A DNA stretch of 15,609 nucleotides from DASVXQ01 sp046727955 (GTDB lineage: Bacteria > Actinomycetota > CALGFH01). A program made the translations under genes and the position numbers. Within the stretch, counting starts at the first letter, position 1, and every line of letters starts with the position of its first letter. The stretch is taken from positions 1 to 15,609 of the forward strand of contig JBKPDO010000399.1 in NCBI GenBank assembly GCA_046727955.1, given 5' to 3'. The notes beneath the pieces were generated by a model. That model worked only from the letters and a program-made list of their open reading frames with translations, was not told the origin of the DNA and searched no databases. Shown piece after piece: positions 1 through 6,769 of the stretch.

Positions 1-4
1 GGCT

Positions 5-98
5 GTGGGGGCCCGGGGGGGCAGCACGCACCCCCCACTTGGATCCAAGTGCCGGGGCGCGCGGCGCGCGCGCCGTGGGGGGAGCGAGCTCCCCCCAC
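5..98. repeat. Tandem hairpins with a 16-base palindrome upstream of the ABC operon
   Basis: Two successive inverted repeats are visible. In the first, GTGGGGG (5-11) pairs with CCCCCAC (32-38). In the second, GTGGGGGGAGC (75-85) pairs perfectly with GCTCCCCCCAC (88-98) across a two-base spacer. Both right arms run into the same motif, CCCCCCAC(T/A)TGGAT, at 31-44 and 91-104, so the unit looks duplicated with a 60-base period. Between them is the perfect palindrome CACTTGGATCCAAGTG (36-51), followed by a GC-only near-palindrome (about 55-74). The region could terminate an upstream gene, be a dispersed intergenic repeat, or hold an operator for the transporter. The sequence alone does not decide. 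Confidence 0.6.
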
Positions 99-160
99 AT
101 GGATAAGGGCCGGCGGGTAGGTCGCTGCGGGCGCTCCCGGGGGTGTGCAACCATGCATGG

Positions 161-1405
161 ATGAGCGAGCCCGCGCAGCCCGCCGCGACCAGGCGAGGTG
201 CCGTGGTGGACTTCGACCACGTCACCAAAAGCTACGGTGGCAAGGGTGCCCCCGCCGCCGTGCAGGAGCTGTCCCTACGGGTCCCGGGCGGCGAGATCTG
301 CGTGCTCGTCGGGCCGTCCGGCTGCGGCAAGACCACCACGCTCAAGATGGTGAACCGGCTGGTGGAGCCGACCAGCGGGCGGGTGCTGCTGGACGGCGAC
401 GACATCGCCCGGCGCGACCCGGTGGAGCTGCGCCGGCGCATCGGCTACGTGATCCAGCAGACCGGGCTCTTCCCCCATCTCACCGTGGGCGCCAACATCG
501 CCACGGTGCCGCGCCTGCTCGGCTGGGACGCGCAGCGAACGCGCCAGCGCGTCGACGAGCTGATCGAGCTGGTCGGGCTGGACCCGGCCAGGTACCGCGA
601 CCGCTACCCGGCGCAGCTCTCCGGCGGGGAGCGCCAGCGCATCGGCGTGGCCAGGGCGATCGCGACCGACCCGCCGTTGCTGCTGATGGACGAGCCCTTC
701 GGCGCGGTCGACCCGATCACCCGCGAGCGGCTGCAGAACGAGTTCCTGCGGCTGCACCGGCAGCTGGCCACCACCATCCTGTTCGTGACCCACGACATCG
801 ACGAGGCCATCAAGATGGGCGACCGCATCGCGGTCTACCAGCCGGGCGGCAGGCTGGCCCAGTACGATGCGCCCATAGCCCTGCTGGAGCAGCCCACCGA
901 CGACTACGTCGCCCGCTTCGTCGGCGCCGACCGCGGGCTGAAGCGCCTGTCGCTGTCGCGAGTCAAGGAGGTGCCGCTGGGCCGGCCCCCCACGGTCAGG
1001 GTCGGCGAGGACGCCGCCGCGGCCGCGCGCGTGCTGGACGCGGCGACGGCAGCCTACGTCCTGCTGGTCGACAACGAGGAGCGGCCGGTCGGCTGGCTCG
1101 CGTCCAAGGATCTCCGCCGCCCCGGCCCGCTCGGGGCTGAGCGGGCCTCCAGCCCGGAGCCGCTGCTGGACGGCGAGTCCACGCTGCGCGACGCTCTCTC
1201 GGCCATGCTCGGCTCCGCGGTGCAGGAGGGCCTGGTGGTGGACGGGCGCGGCAGGCTGCTGGGATCGCTGTCGGTCGATGCGATCTCGAGCGTGCTGCAG
1301 CAGGAAGGGGCATGGCTGTTGCCGCCTCCGGGTAACGTGGAGCCCCAGCAACGAGGTGGGACGATGACTCCGACGAGCCGTCGCGCGCGGGAGGTACAGA
1401 CGTGA
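161..1405 (+). CDS. opuCA: Osmoprotectant (glycine betaine/choline-type) ABC transporter ATP-binding protein with C-terminal CBS region
   Basis: This is the ATPase of an OpuC/ProV-type quaternary-amine importer, acting on the cytoplasmic face of the membrane. Numbered from the ATG at 161, the Walker A motif GPSGCGKT lies near residues 51-58. The paired Q-loop glutamines (YVIQQTG) are near 97-103, the signature LSGGERQ near 153-159, Walker B LLLMDEP near 173-179, and the switch histidine (VTHD) near 211. The last 150 residues include a degenerate CBS-type region (YVLLVDNEERPVGWL and GRLLGSLSVDAI), which in OpuCA-type ATPases senses osmotic or nucleotide signals. A GTG at 143 would add six residues, but neither start has a clear ribosome binding site; I prefer the ATG. 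The stop overlaps a GTG at 1402. Two permeases and a binding lipoprotein follow, which fixes the role. The substrate within the family is inferred. Confidence 0.93.
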   Translation: MSEPAQPAATRRGAVVDFDHVTKSYGGKGAPAAVQELSLRVPGGEICVLVGPSGCGKTTTLKMVNRLVEPTSGRVLLDGDDIARRDPVELRRRIGYVIQQTGLFPHLTVGANIATVPRLLGWDAQRTRQRVDELIELVGLDPARYRDRYPAQLSGGERQRIGVARAIATDPPLLLMDEPFGAVDPITRERLQNEFLRLHRQLATTILFVTHDIDEAIKMGDRIAVYQPGGRLAQYDAPIALLEQPTDDYVARFVGADRGLKRLSLSRVKEVPLGRPPTVRVGEDAAAAARVLDAATAAYVLLVDNEERPVGWLASKDLRRPGPLGAERASSPEPLLDGESTLRDALSAMLGSAVQEGLVVDGRGRLLGSLSVDAISSVLQQEGAWLLPPPGNVEPQQRGGTMTPTSRRAREVQT

Positions 1406-1440
1406 ACAAGCCCCTGCTGCAGCCGAGCTGGTTCCTCTAG
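1402..1440 (+). CDS. Possible 12-residue micro-ORF (MNKPLLQPSWFL) coupled to the ATPase stop
   Basis: The GTG at 1402 overlaps the ATPase stop codon (GTGA, 1402-1405) and has a good Shine-Dalgarno sequence, GGAGG at 1390-1394 with seven bases of spacing. It reads 12 codons and meets TAG at 1438-1440. The frame then continues open as GGC GGC GCC and enters the permease GTG at 1450 in the same phase. The ORF could therefore be a coupling peptide, or the original N-terminus of the permease cut off by an amber mutation or sequencing error. No function is claimed. Confidence 0.35.
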   Translation: MNKPLLQPSWFL

Positions 1441-1449
1441 GGCGGCGCC

Positions 1450-2136
1450 GTGAGGCCCGCGCTCGCGCAGGTACGCCAGGGTCCGCTGGTCGACTGGCTG
1501 TGGATCGGGCGGCACGTCGACGAGATCGGCAGGCTGCTGCTGCGGCACGTCGAGCTCACCGTCATCGCCGTCGGCCTCGGCTTCGCGATCTCCCTCGCCC
1601 TCGCGCTGCTGGTCGTGCGCTGGCGCTGGCTGTACCCGCCGGTCGCGTCGGTCGCCGGCATCCTGTACACCATCCCGAGCCTGGCGCTGTTCGCCGTCCT
1701 GGTCACGATCACCGGCCCGACCGTCACCACCGCCGAGATCGCGCTGGTCAGCTATACGCTGCTGATCCTGCTCCGCAACATCGTCACCGGTCTGGACGGC
1801 GTGCCGCGCGAGGTGCGCGAGGCGGCCGTGGGCATGGGCTTCTCCCCCGCCCAGGTGCTGCTCAAGGTCGACCTGCCGCTGGCCCTGCCGGTGATCGTCG
1901 CCGGTCTGCGTATTGCCACCGTCACCACCATCGGCCTGGTCACAGTCGCCGCGCTGATCAACGTCGACAATCTCGGCACCTTCATCAGCCAGGGTCTGCA
2001 GCAGTTCTTCATGACCGAGGTGCTGCTCGGCGCGGTGCTCTCCATCGCCTTGGCGGTGGTCGCTGACCTCACCCTGCTCGTCCTGCAGCGCCTGATCGCG
2101 CCCTGGTCGCGGGAGGCGGTGGGAGCGGCCGGATGA
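1450..2136 (+). CDS. opuCB: Osmoprotectant ABC transporter permease (first)
   Basis: This is one of two membrane subunits of the quaternary-amine importer, 228 residues, the usual size for OpuCB/ProW-like permeases. About five to six hydrophobic segments are visible, near residues 35-57, 66-87, 95-112, 143-168 and 188-213. The cytoplasmic EAA loop that docks on the ATPase is clear (EVREAAVGMGFSPAQVLLKVDLP, about residues 121-143). The call starts at GTG 1450, whose ribosome binding site is weak. The better site belongs to GTG 1402, which is in frame but separated by a TAG at 1438. The gene ends in an ATGA overlap (2133-2136) with the second permease, so the two are translationally coupled, as expected for a heterodimeric channel. 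Confidence 0.92.
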   Translation: MRPALAQVRQGPLVDWLWIGRHVDEIGRLLLRHVELTVIAVGLGFAISLALALLVVRWRWLYPPVASVAGILYTIPSLALFAVLVTITGPTVTTAEIALVSYTLLILLRNIVTGLDGVPREVREAAVGMGFSPAQVLLKVDLPLALPVIVAGLRIATVTTIGLVTVAALINVDNLGTFISQGLQQFFMTEVLLGAVLSIALAVVADLTLLVLQRLIAPWSREAVGAAG

Positions 2137-2864
2137 GCGGCGTCGTGAACTTCATCGCGCAGCACCCCGCCGACGTGCTGCAGGCGGTCGCCCAGCATCT
2201 GGAGATCTCCGCGCTGTCGCTGGCGATCGCGATTCTGCTGGCGCTGCCGCTGGCGCTGTGGCTGGCGCACAGCGGCCGCGGCTCGTTCCTGGCAATCAAC
2301 GCCTCCAACGTGGGCCGGGCCCTGCCAAGCCTGGCGCTCATCGCCATCGCGGTGCCCTGGGGCGGGCTGCGGCCGCGCACGGCGATCTTCGCACTGGTCC
2401 TGCTCGGCATCCCGCCGATCGTCACCAACGCCTACGTGGGCGTGCGCGAGGTCGACCGCGACGTGGTCGAGGCCGCCCGCGGCATGGGCATGCGCGCGCT
2501 GCAGGTGCTGCGCGGGGTCGAGCTGCCGCTGGCGGCGCCGGTGATCATGGCGGGCATCCGCACCGCCTCGGTCCAGATCATCGCTACCGCCACCCTTGGC
2601 GCCCTGGTCGCCGTCGGCGGGCTCGGCACCTTCATCACCAACGGGCTGGCCGTCGGCGACACCTCCAGCATCCTCACCGGGGCACTGCTGGTCGCGGTGC
2701 TCGCGGTACTGGCCGACGCCGGCTTCGGCGCGCTGGAGCGCGCCGTGACGCCGGCTGGGGTGCGGCTGGAGCGTAGCCGCGACCTGGAGGCCGCACCGGT
2801 CGCCGAGCCCCTGACCGGGGACGGGGACCGGATCGAGGCCGGCTCCGGCGACAAGGGGCGATGA
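2133..2864 (+). CDS. opuCD: Osmoprotectant ABC transporter permease (second)
   Basis: This is the second membrane subunit, 243 residues, homologous to the first permease. It has hydrophobic segments near residues 25-46, 62-76, 84-101, 132-163 and 178-198. Its EAA loop reads DVVEAARGMGMRALQVLRGVELP (about 110-132). The C-terminal 40 residues are polar and charged and probably cytoplasmic. Its ATG overlaps the stop of the first permease, so synthesis is coupled. Two different permeases beside one ATPase and one binding protein match the OpuC/YehZYXW arrangement, rather than the single-permease ProU type. The assignment to OpuCD rather than OpuCB is by gene order only. Confidence 0.92.
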   Translation: MSGVVNFIAQHPADVLQAVAQHLEISALSLAIAILLALPLALWLAHSGRGSFLAINASNVGRALPSLALIAIAVPWGGLRPRTAIFALVLLGIPPIVTNAYVGVREVDRDVVEAARGMGMRALQVLRGVELPLAAPVIMAGIRTASVQIIATATLGALVAVGGLGTFITNGLAVGDTSSILTGALLVAVLAVLADAGFGALERAVTPAGVRLERSRDLEAAPVAEPLTGDGDRIEAGSGDKGR

Positions 2865-2866
2865 CG

Positions 2867-2885
2867 GTGGGTAGATAGTGGGTAG
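2867..2885 (+). repeat. Direct repeat GTGGGTAG x2, 11-base period
   Basis: GTGGGTAG occurs at 2867-2874 and again at 2878-2885, one helical turn apart, in the gap between the second permease and the binding-protein gene. This spacing suits a dimeric regulator bound to one face of the helix, but the motif is short and G-rich and may be chance. Confidence 0.3.
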
Positions 2886-2942
2886 GGGGCCCGCTAGGAC
2901 AGGGCCAAGACGTACGCAGACCACGACAAGGGAGCGCAAACC

Positions 2943-3872
2943 ATGAGCACGGGACGTCGCTGGACGATTGTGGCAGCGCTGGCCGCGCTGTCCCTGGCGC
3001 TGGCGCTGGCGCTGGCCGCGTGCGGCGGCAACAACAGCTCAGGCGGCGGGTCGCAGGGCGGCGGCACCAAGACGGTGCGGATCGGCTACGTCGACTTCAG
3101 CGAGCAGGCCATCCTGAGCCAGATCTACGGCCAGTCGCTGGCCAAGGCCGGCTACCAGGTGTCCTACCAGAAGTACGCCACCAGGGAGCTGGCCGACCCG
3201 GCGCTGTTCTCCGGCAAGTACGACATGCTGATCGAGTACGCCGGCTCGGACCTCACCTTCCTGGGCGGCACGCCCACCTCCAACGACCAGCAGGTGCTGG
3301 CCGACCTGAAGACCAAGCTGCAGCCCAAGGGCGTCACCGTGCTGGACCAGGCGCCCATGAGCGACCAGCAGGCCATCACGGTGACCCAGGCCACGGCGCA
3401 GAAGTACAGCCTCACGACCCTGTCCGACCTGGCCAAGGTGGCCCCGCAGCTGGTCTTCGGCGGCCCGCCGGAGTGCGAGAACCGCGAGACCTGCTACAAG
3501 GGCATGCAGCAGACCTACGGCATCAAGTTCAAGCAGTTCAAGGGGCTGGCGCAGGGCTCGATCAAGTACCAGGCGCTGCTCTCCAACCAGATCCAGGTGG
3601 CGCTGTCGTTCTCGACCGACGGGATCATCGCCAAGCAGAAGCTGGTGACCCTGCAGGACGACAAGAAGCTGTTCCCGCCCGACCACGCTGTCCCCATAGT
3701 GCGCAGCGCCTTCCTCGGCCAGGCGGGGTCCAGCTTCCAGAGCACCGTCAACAAGGTGAGCGCGACGATCACCACCGAGGACATCACCGGCCTGAACGGC
3801 AGGGTCGACATCGACCACGATGACGCCGCGGACGTGGCCAAGGACTTCGCAACCCAAAAGGGGCTGGTGTAA
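2943..3872 (+). CDS. opuCC: Osmoprotectant substrate-binding lipoprotein
   Basis: This is the extracytoplasmic solute-binding component of the importer, 309 residues. It begins with a lipoprotein signal peptide: basic MSTGRR, a hydrophobic core made largely of Leu-Ala repeats, and lipobox LAAC with the lipidated cysteine at residue 27. A Gly/Ser-rich linker follows. The mature part opens with TVRIGYVDFSEQAILSQIYG and continues with LFSGKYDMLIEYAGSDLTFLGG, the pattern of OpuAC/OpuCC-type binding proteins (compare the family form 'DFTEQ...SGEIDLYPEYTG'). A Cys pair in PPECENRETC (about 178-187) could form a disulfide. The start has GGGAG upstream. A 78-base gap separates it from the permease gene, so it may carry extra expression control. 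The ligand is inferred from the family, not seen. Confidence 0.92.
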   Translation: MSTGRRWTIVAALAALSLALALALAACGGNNSSGGGSQGGGTKTVRIGYVDFSEQAILSQIYGQSLAKAGYQVSYQKYATRELADPALFSGKYDMLIEYAGSDLTFLGGTPTSNDQQVLADLKTKLQPKGVTVLDQAPMSDQQAITVTQATAQKYSLTTLSDLAKVAPQLVFGGPPECENRETCYKGMQQTYGIKFKQFKGLAQGSIKYQALLSNQIQVALSFSTDGIIAKQKLVTLQDDKKLFPPDHAVPIVRSAFLGQAGSSFQSTVNKVSATITTEDITGLNGRVDIDHDDAADVAKDFATQKGLV

Positions 3873-3895
3873 AGATCGAGGACTATGGAGGGCCA

Positions 3896-4153
3896 GTGAG
3901 CGCCGAGCCGGTGAGCGGCGGGCGCGGGGTCACCGTGGTCGACTGCCTCGGGCTCGCCTGCCCCATCCCGGTCGTGCGGCTGGCCAAGGCGATCAGCCAG
4001 GCTGAGGTCGGCCAAGTGGTAGAGCTGCTCGCCGACGACCCCGGCGCCAAGGTCGACATCCCGGTCTGGTGCCGCCTCAAGGACCAGGAGCTGCTCGGCC
4101 GCGACGACAACCCGGACGGCGGCTGGAGATTTCGGGTGCGGCGGGCACGCTAG
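3896..4153 (+). CDS. TusA/SirA-family sulfur carrier protein
   Basis: This small protein of 85 residues has the family's diagnostic N-terminal motif DCLGLACPIPVVRLAKAI. Cys22 sits in Cys-Pro-Ile-Pro, the persulfide-carrying cysteine in TusA proteins. A second family block, DDPGAKVDIPVWCRLKDQELL, follows, giving the whole two-layer alpha/beta fold with nothing missing. TusA-like proteins relay sulfane sulfur for tRNA thiolation, molybdenum cofactor or other sulfur chemistry; the recipient here is unknown. The GTG at 3896 follows GGAGGG with a short spacing of about four bases, and an in-frame GTG at 3911 has no usable site. It lies 23 bases after the transporter lipoprotein gene, so it is probably cotranscribed with it, although no functional link is established. 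Confidence 0.9.
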   Translation: MSAEPVSGGRGVTVVDCLGLACPIPVVRLAKAISQAEVGQVVELLADDPGAKVDIPVWCRLKDQELLGRDDNPDGGWRFRVRRAR

Positions 4154-4190
4154 GGCGTGACTCAGTCTCGCCGCTTTCCGCCCGGGTCTC

Positions 4191-4196
4191 TACACT
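4191..4196 (+). promoter_or_regulatory. Possible -10 box for murT-gatD
   Basis: TACACT fits the actinobacterial -10 pattern TANNNT and lies about 64 bases before the murT ATG, in the 106-base gap after the sulfur-carrier gene. No convincing -35 is seen at 17-18 bases upstream, so this is a weak call. It would separate murT-gatD from the transporter operon. Confidence 0.3.
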
Positions 4197-4259
4197 CTGA
4201 TTACGGTTCGCATCGACGGGAACCCGGCAAGAGCCACGTTCACGCAGCTCGGGGAGTCC

Positions 4260-5612
4260 ATGCCTACCTCGCTGCCAACCTCCGGACCCGCTTCGGGAGA
4301 GCGCCACTCATCGGGAGCGGTGCGGGGACTGCCATTATCTCCAGGCGGCGTCCGCGACCGGCTTGCCGTCCTCAGCGCCCGCCTGACCCGCAGGGCCATC
4401 CTCGCCAGCCGCTCGGGCATGGGCACGACCCTGCCCGGACGCCTCGCCGAGCGGGTCGCCCCCGGCGTGCTGGGCCGCGCCACCCGCGGCCTGAAGCCGA
4501 TCGTGCTGGTGTCGGCGACCAACGGCAAGACCACCACCACCACCGCGCTGCTCGGCGCGGCGCTGACGGCGGGCGGGCATCGCGTCCTCAGCAACTCCAC
4601 CGGCTCGAACCTCCATCGCGGCCTCACCACGGCGGCGCTCTGCTCGCGCGGCGACGCCGACTGCGCCGCGTTCGAGGTGGACGAGGCCACCCTGCCCGCG
4701 GTGGTCGACGAGCTCGACCCGGACATGCTGGTGCTGCTGAACCTGACCCGCGACCAGCTCGACCGCTACTACGAGGTCCACTCGCTGGCGGGGCGCTGGC
4801 GCGCCGCCGCCGGCAGGCTCTCCGCACGCGCCAAGGTGGTGGCCGTCGACCACGACCCGCTGGTCTGCTACGTGGTCGAGACCGCCCCCGAGGCAATCAC
4901 GGTGGGCGTGGCCGGCGTGCGCCTGGGCAGGGACGCGGCCGGCTGCCCCCGCTGCGGCGAGCTGCTCGCGGAGCCCTGGCCGGGTAGGCCGCACTGCCTC
5001 GCCTGCGGCTGGCGGCCGCCGCCACGGCAGGTCGAGGCCGAGCGGCTGGAGCCGGGTGCGGGGGTGCGCCTGCGCGGCCTCGGCACCGAGGTGCGCGGCT
5101 CGCTGCCGGTCTCGAGCCCTGGCTACACGGCCAACGTGGCCGCCGCCTGGGCGGCCGCGGTCAGCCTGGGAGTGCCGCGGCGGGTGGCGATGCGGGCGAT
5201 CGCGGCTGTCGAGGTGGTCGAGTCGCGCTACGCGGAGGTGACCTGGCGCGGGCGGAGGGTCCGCCTGCTGCTGGCCAAGAACCCCGCGGGCTGGGACGAC
5301 GTGCTCGCCGCCGTAGCCTCCAGCCGGCGGCCCGCCGCCGTGTCGATCAACGCGGGCATCCCGGACGGGCGCGACACCTCCTGGATCTGGGACGTGGACA
5401 TGGGCGTGCTGCGCGGGCGCCCGGTGCTGGTGGCCACCGGAGAGCGCGCCGCGGACGTGGCGCTGCGCCTGACCGTCGCCGGCGTCGAGCCGGTGCTCGA
5501 GCCGCGGCTCGAACAGGCGCTGCTTCGAACAGTCGATAAGGGAGAAGCCATGGACCTGCTGGCCGACTACACGTCGTTCCAGGCCGCGCGGCGGCTGGTG
5601 AGCAATGGCTGA
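4260..5612 (+). CDS. murT: Lipid II isoglutaminyl synthase (glutamine-hydrolysing) subunit MurT
   Basis: MurT is the ATP-dependent, Mur-ligase-like subunit. With GatD it amidates the alpha-carboxyl of D-glutamate in lipid II, a cytoplasmic-side step in peptidoglycan synthesis. The protein is 450 residues. The nucleotide-binding loop VSATNGKTTTTT lies at about 84-95. A four-cysteine zinc ribbon is inserted in the Mur domain (CPRC at 229-232 and CLAC at 246-249), a known MurT hallmark. The C-terminal DUF1727 domain has INAGIPDGRDTSWIWDVDMG, whose aspartate at about 372 matches the catalytic-site aspartate of the family. The first 30 or so residues are a Pro/Ser/Gly-rich extension. The start ATG has GGGGAG upstream. 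The stop overlaps the gatD start by eight bases. Confidence 0.95.
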   Translation: MPTSLPTSGPASGERHSSGAVRGLPLSPGGVRDRLAVLSARLTRRAILASRSGMGTTLPGRLAERVAPGVLGRATRGLKPIVLVSATNGKTTTTTALLGAALTAGGHRVLSNSTGSNLHRGLTTAALCSRGDADCAAFEVDEATLPAVVDELDPDMLVLLNLTRDQLDRYYEVHSLAGRWRAAAGRLSARAKVVAVDHDPLVCYVVETAPEAITVGVAGVRLGRDAAGCPRCGELLAEPWPGRPHCLACGWRPPPRQVEAERLEPGAGVRLRGLGTEVRGSLPVSSPGYTANVAAAWAAAVSLGVPRRVAMRAIAAVEVVESRYAEVTWRGRRVRLLLAKNPAGWDDVLAAVASSRRPAAVSINAGIPDGRDTSWIWDVDMGVLRGRPVLVATGERAADVALRLTVAGVEPVLEPRLEQALLRTVDKGEAMDLLADYTSFQAARRLVSNG

Positions 5613-6441
5613 GCCGATCCGCATCGGCATCGTCTACCCGCAGCTCCTCGGCACCTACGGCGATCGCGGCAATGCTGAGGTGCTCGCCTGGCGGCTGCGC
5701 CAGCGCGGTCATCCGGCGATGGTTCTCGAGCTGCGCGCCCCCGGCGCGATCCCGGCCGGGCTGGACGCCTATGTGCTGGGGGGCGGCGAGGACATGAACC
5801 AGGCCGCCGCGGTGCGTCTGCTGCTGGGCCCGGAGGGCGACGGGCTGCGGAGCGCGCTGGCCACCGACGTCCCCGCGCTGGCGGTCTGCGGCAGTCTCCA
5901 GCTCCTGGGAAAGATCTACTTGGACAGCGGCGGCCGTGAGGTGCCAGGCCTGCACCTGCTCGACCTCGAGACCACCGCCACCGGGCCACGCTGCGTGGGC
6001 GAGGTGGTGGCGCGGATGGCGGACGGCAGCCTGCTGACCGGGTTCGAGAACCACGGCGGGCGGACCAGGCTCGGCAGCGGCGCGGAGCCGCTCGGCACGG
6101 TCCTGCACGGCAACGGCAACAACGGCGACGACGGCACCGAGGGGGTCCGCCGGGGCAACCTGATCGCCACCTACCTCCACGGGCCGGTGCTGGCGCGCAA
6201 CCCCGCCCTGGCCGACTCGGTCGCCAGCGCCATCCTGGAGCGCCGCGGCGAGCCCGGCGCGCTCGCCCCCATCGAGCCCGACGCGGGTGCCGCGCTGCAC
6301 GCCGCCCGGCTCCACGCACTCGGCTTCGGCCCACGACGAGAACCGCCCCGGAAACGGTCCGGGGCGGTCTGGAGAGCCAAGGTCAGTGGAAGCTCTCGCC
6401 GCAGGCGCAGGAGCCCTGGGCGTTGGGGTTCTCGATCGTGA
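5605..6441 (+). CDS. gatD: Lipid II isoglutaminyl synthase (glutamine-hydrolysing) subunit GatD
   Basis: GatD is the glutaminase subunit that hydrolyses glutamine and passes ammonia to MurT. It is a class I amidotransferase of the CobB/CobQ type. The nucleophile is Cys95 in ALAVCGSLQLLG, and the catalytic histidine is His192 in ATYLHGP; other family blocks are YPQLLGTYGDRGNAEVL, VLGGGEDMNQ and GFENHGGRTRL. The ATG overlaps the murT stop by eight bases, so the 1:1 pair is coupled. Related GatD proteins are about 240-250 residues, but this frame runs to 278. The extra Arg/Ser-rich tail reads through the terminator hairpin (6342-6368) and ends inside the 3' part of the opposing erpA gene. The tail may be real but poorly conserved, or the reading frame may have lost an earlier stop. 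Confidence 0.94.
   Translation: MAEPIRIGIVYPQLLGTYGDRGNAEVLAWRLRQRGHPAMVLELRAPGAIPAGLDAYVLGGGEDMNQAAAVRLLLGPEGDGLRSALATDVPALAVCGSLQLLGKIYLDSGGREVPGLHLLDLETTATGPRCVGEVVARMADGSLLTGFENHGGRTRLGSGAEPLGTVLHGNGNNGDDGTEGVRRGNLIATYLHGPVLARNPALADSVASAILERRGEPGALAPIEPDAGAALHAARLHALGFGPRREPPRKRSGAVWRAKVSGSSRRRRRSPGRWGSRS
6342..6368. terminator. Convergent hairpin between gatD and erpA
   Basis: ACCGCCCCGG (6342-6351) and CCGGGGCGGT (6359-6368) form a perfect ten-base stem with a seven-base loop. No run of T follows on the plus strand, and only a weak T/C stretch follows on the minus strand. It lies between convergent genes and probably works for both, although it is still inside the open gatD frame. Confidence 0.7.
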
Positions 6442-6733
6442 AGCCGGATTTCTCGAGCGTGTCCAGGTAGTCGACGCTCGCGCCGCTGAGGTACGGCGCG
6501 CTCATGCGGTCGGTGACGACCTGGACCCCGTGCATCTCGCCGCGGACGTCGCCCTCGAGCGAGCGGTCGTCGAAGAACAGCGCGTAGCGGAGACCGGAGC
6601 AGCCGCCTGGCTCGACGGCGATCCTGAGCGCGAGGTCTTCGCGGCCCTCACGGGCGAGCAGGTCGCGCACCTTGACCGCCGCAGTCTCGGTCAGGCTCAC
6701 CACTGGGGCGACGGTCTGCGTGGCCTCGGACAT
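6383..6733 (-). CDS. erpA: A-type iron-sulfur carrier/insertion protein (ErpA/HesB/IscA family)
   Basis: The protein carries or delivers Fe-S clusters to apo-enzymes in the cytoplasm. It has 116 residues, the usual family length. The three ligand cysteines are all present: Cys45 in EPGGCSGLRY, then Cys109 and Cys111 in GSCACGESFH, giving the family spacing C-X63-C-X-C. The start ATG has AAAGGAG upstream with good spacing. It is the last gene of a minus-strand run, 36 bases after the YbaK-like gene, and its 3' end overlaps the gatD reading frame by 59 bases on the other strand. ErpA is the closest named family; IscA or SufA-like naming is equally possible from sequence alone. Confidence 0.93.
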   Translation of the reverse strand: MSEATQTVAPVVSLTETAAVKVRDLLAREGREDLALRIAVEPGGCSGLRYALFFDDRSLEGDVRGEMHGVQVVTDRMSAPYLSGASVDYLDTLEKSGFTIENPNAQGSCACGESFH

Positions 6734-6769
6734 CGTGCTCCTTTCGCATCCCGGTCGGAGGGACGTCGT

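Noticed and set aside
1438..1440. TAG read as pyrrolysine or as a recoded codon
   Set aside because: Nothing in the window suggests pyrrolysine use, and all other genes read normally. Reinitiation, mutation or sequencing error is simpler.
1752..2939. 395-codon open frame on the minus strand opposite the permeases
   Set aside because: It is antisense to two clear permease genes, has low-complexity Arg/Gln/His content and no domain.
6334..6441. Arg-rich GatD tail as a nucleic-acid-binding domain
   Set aside because: The composition is explained by reading through a GC hairpin and the antisense of erpA, and there is no fold-like pattern.
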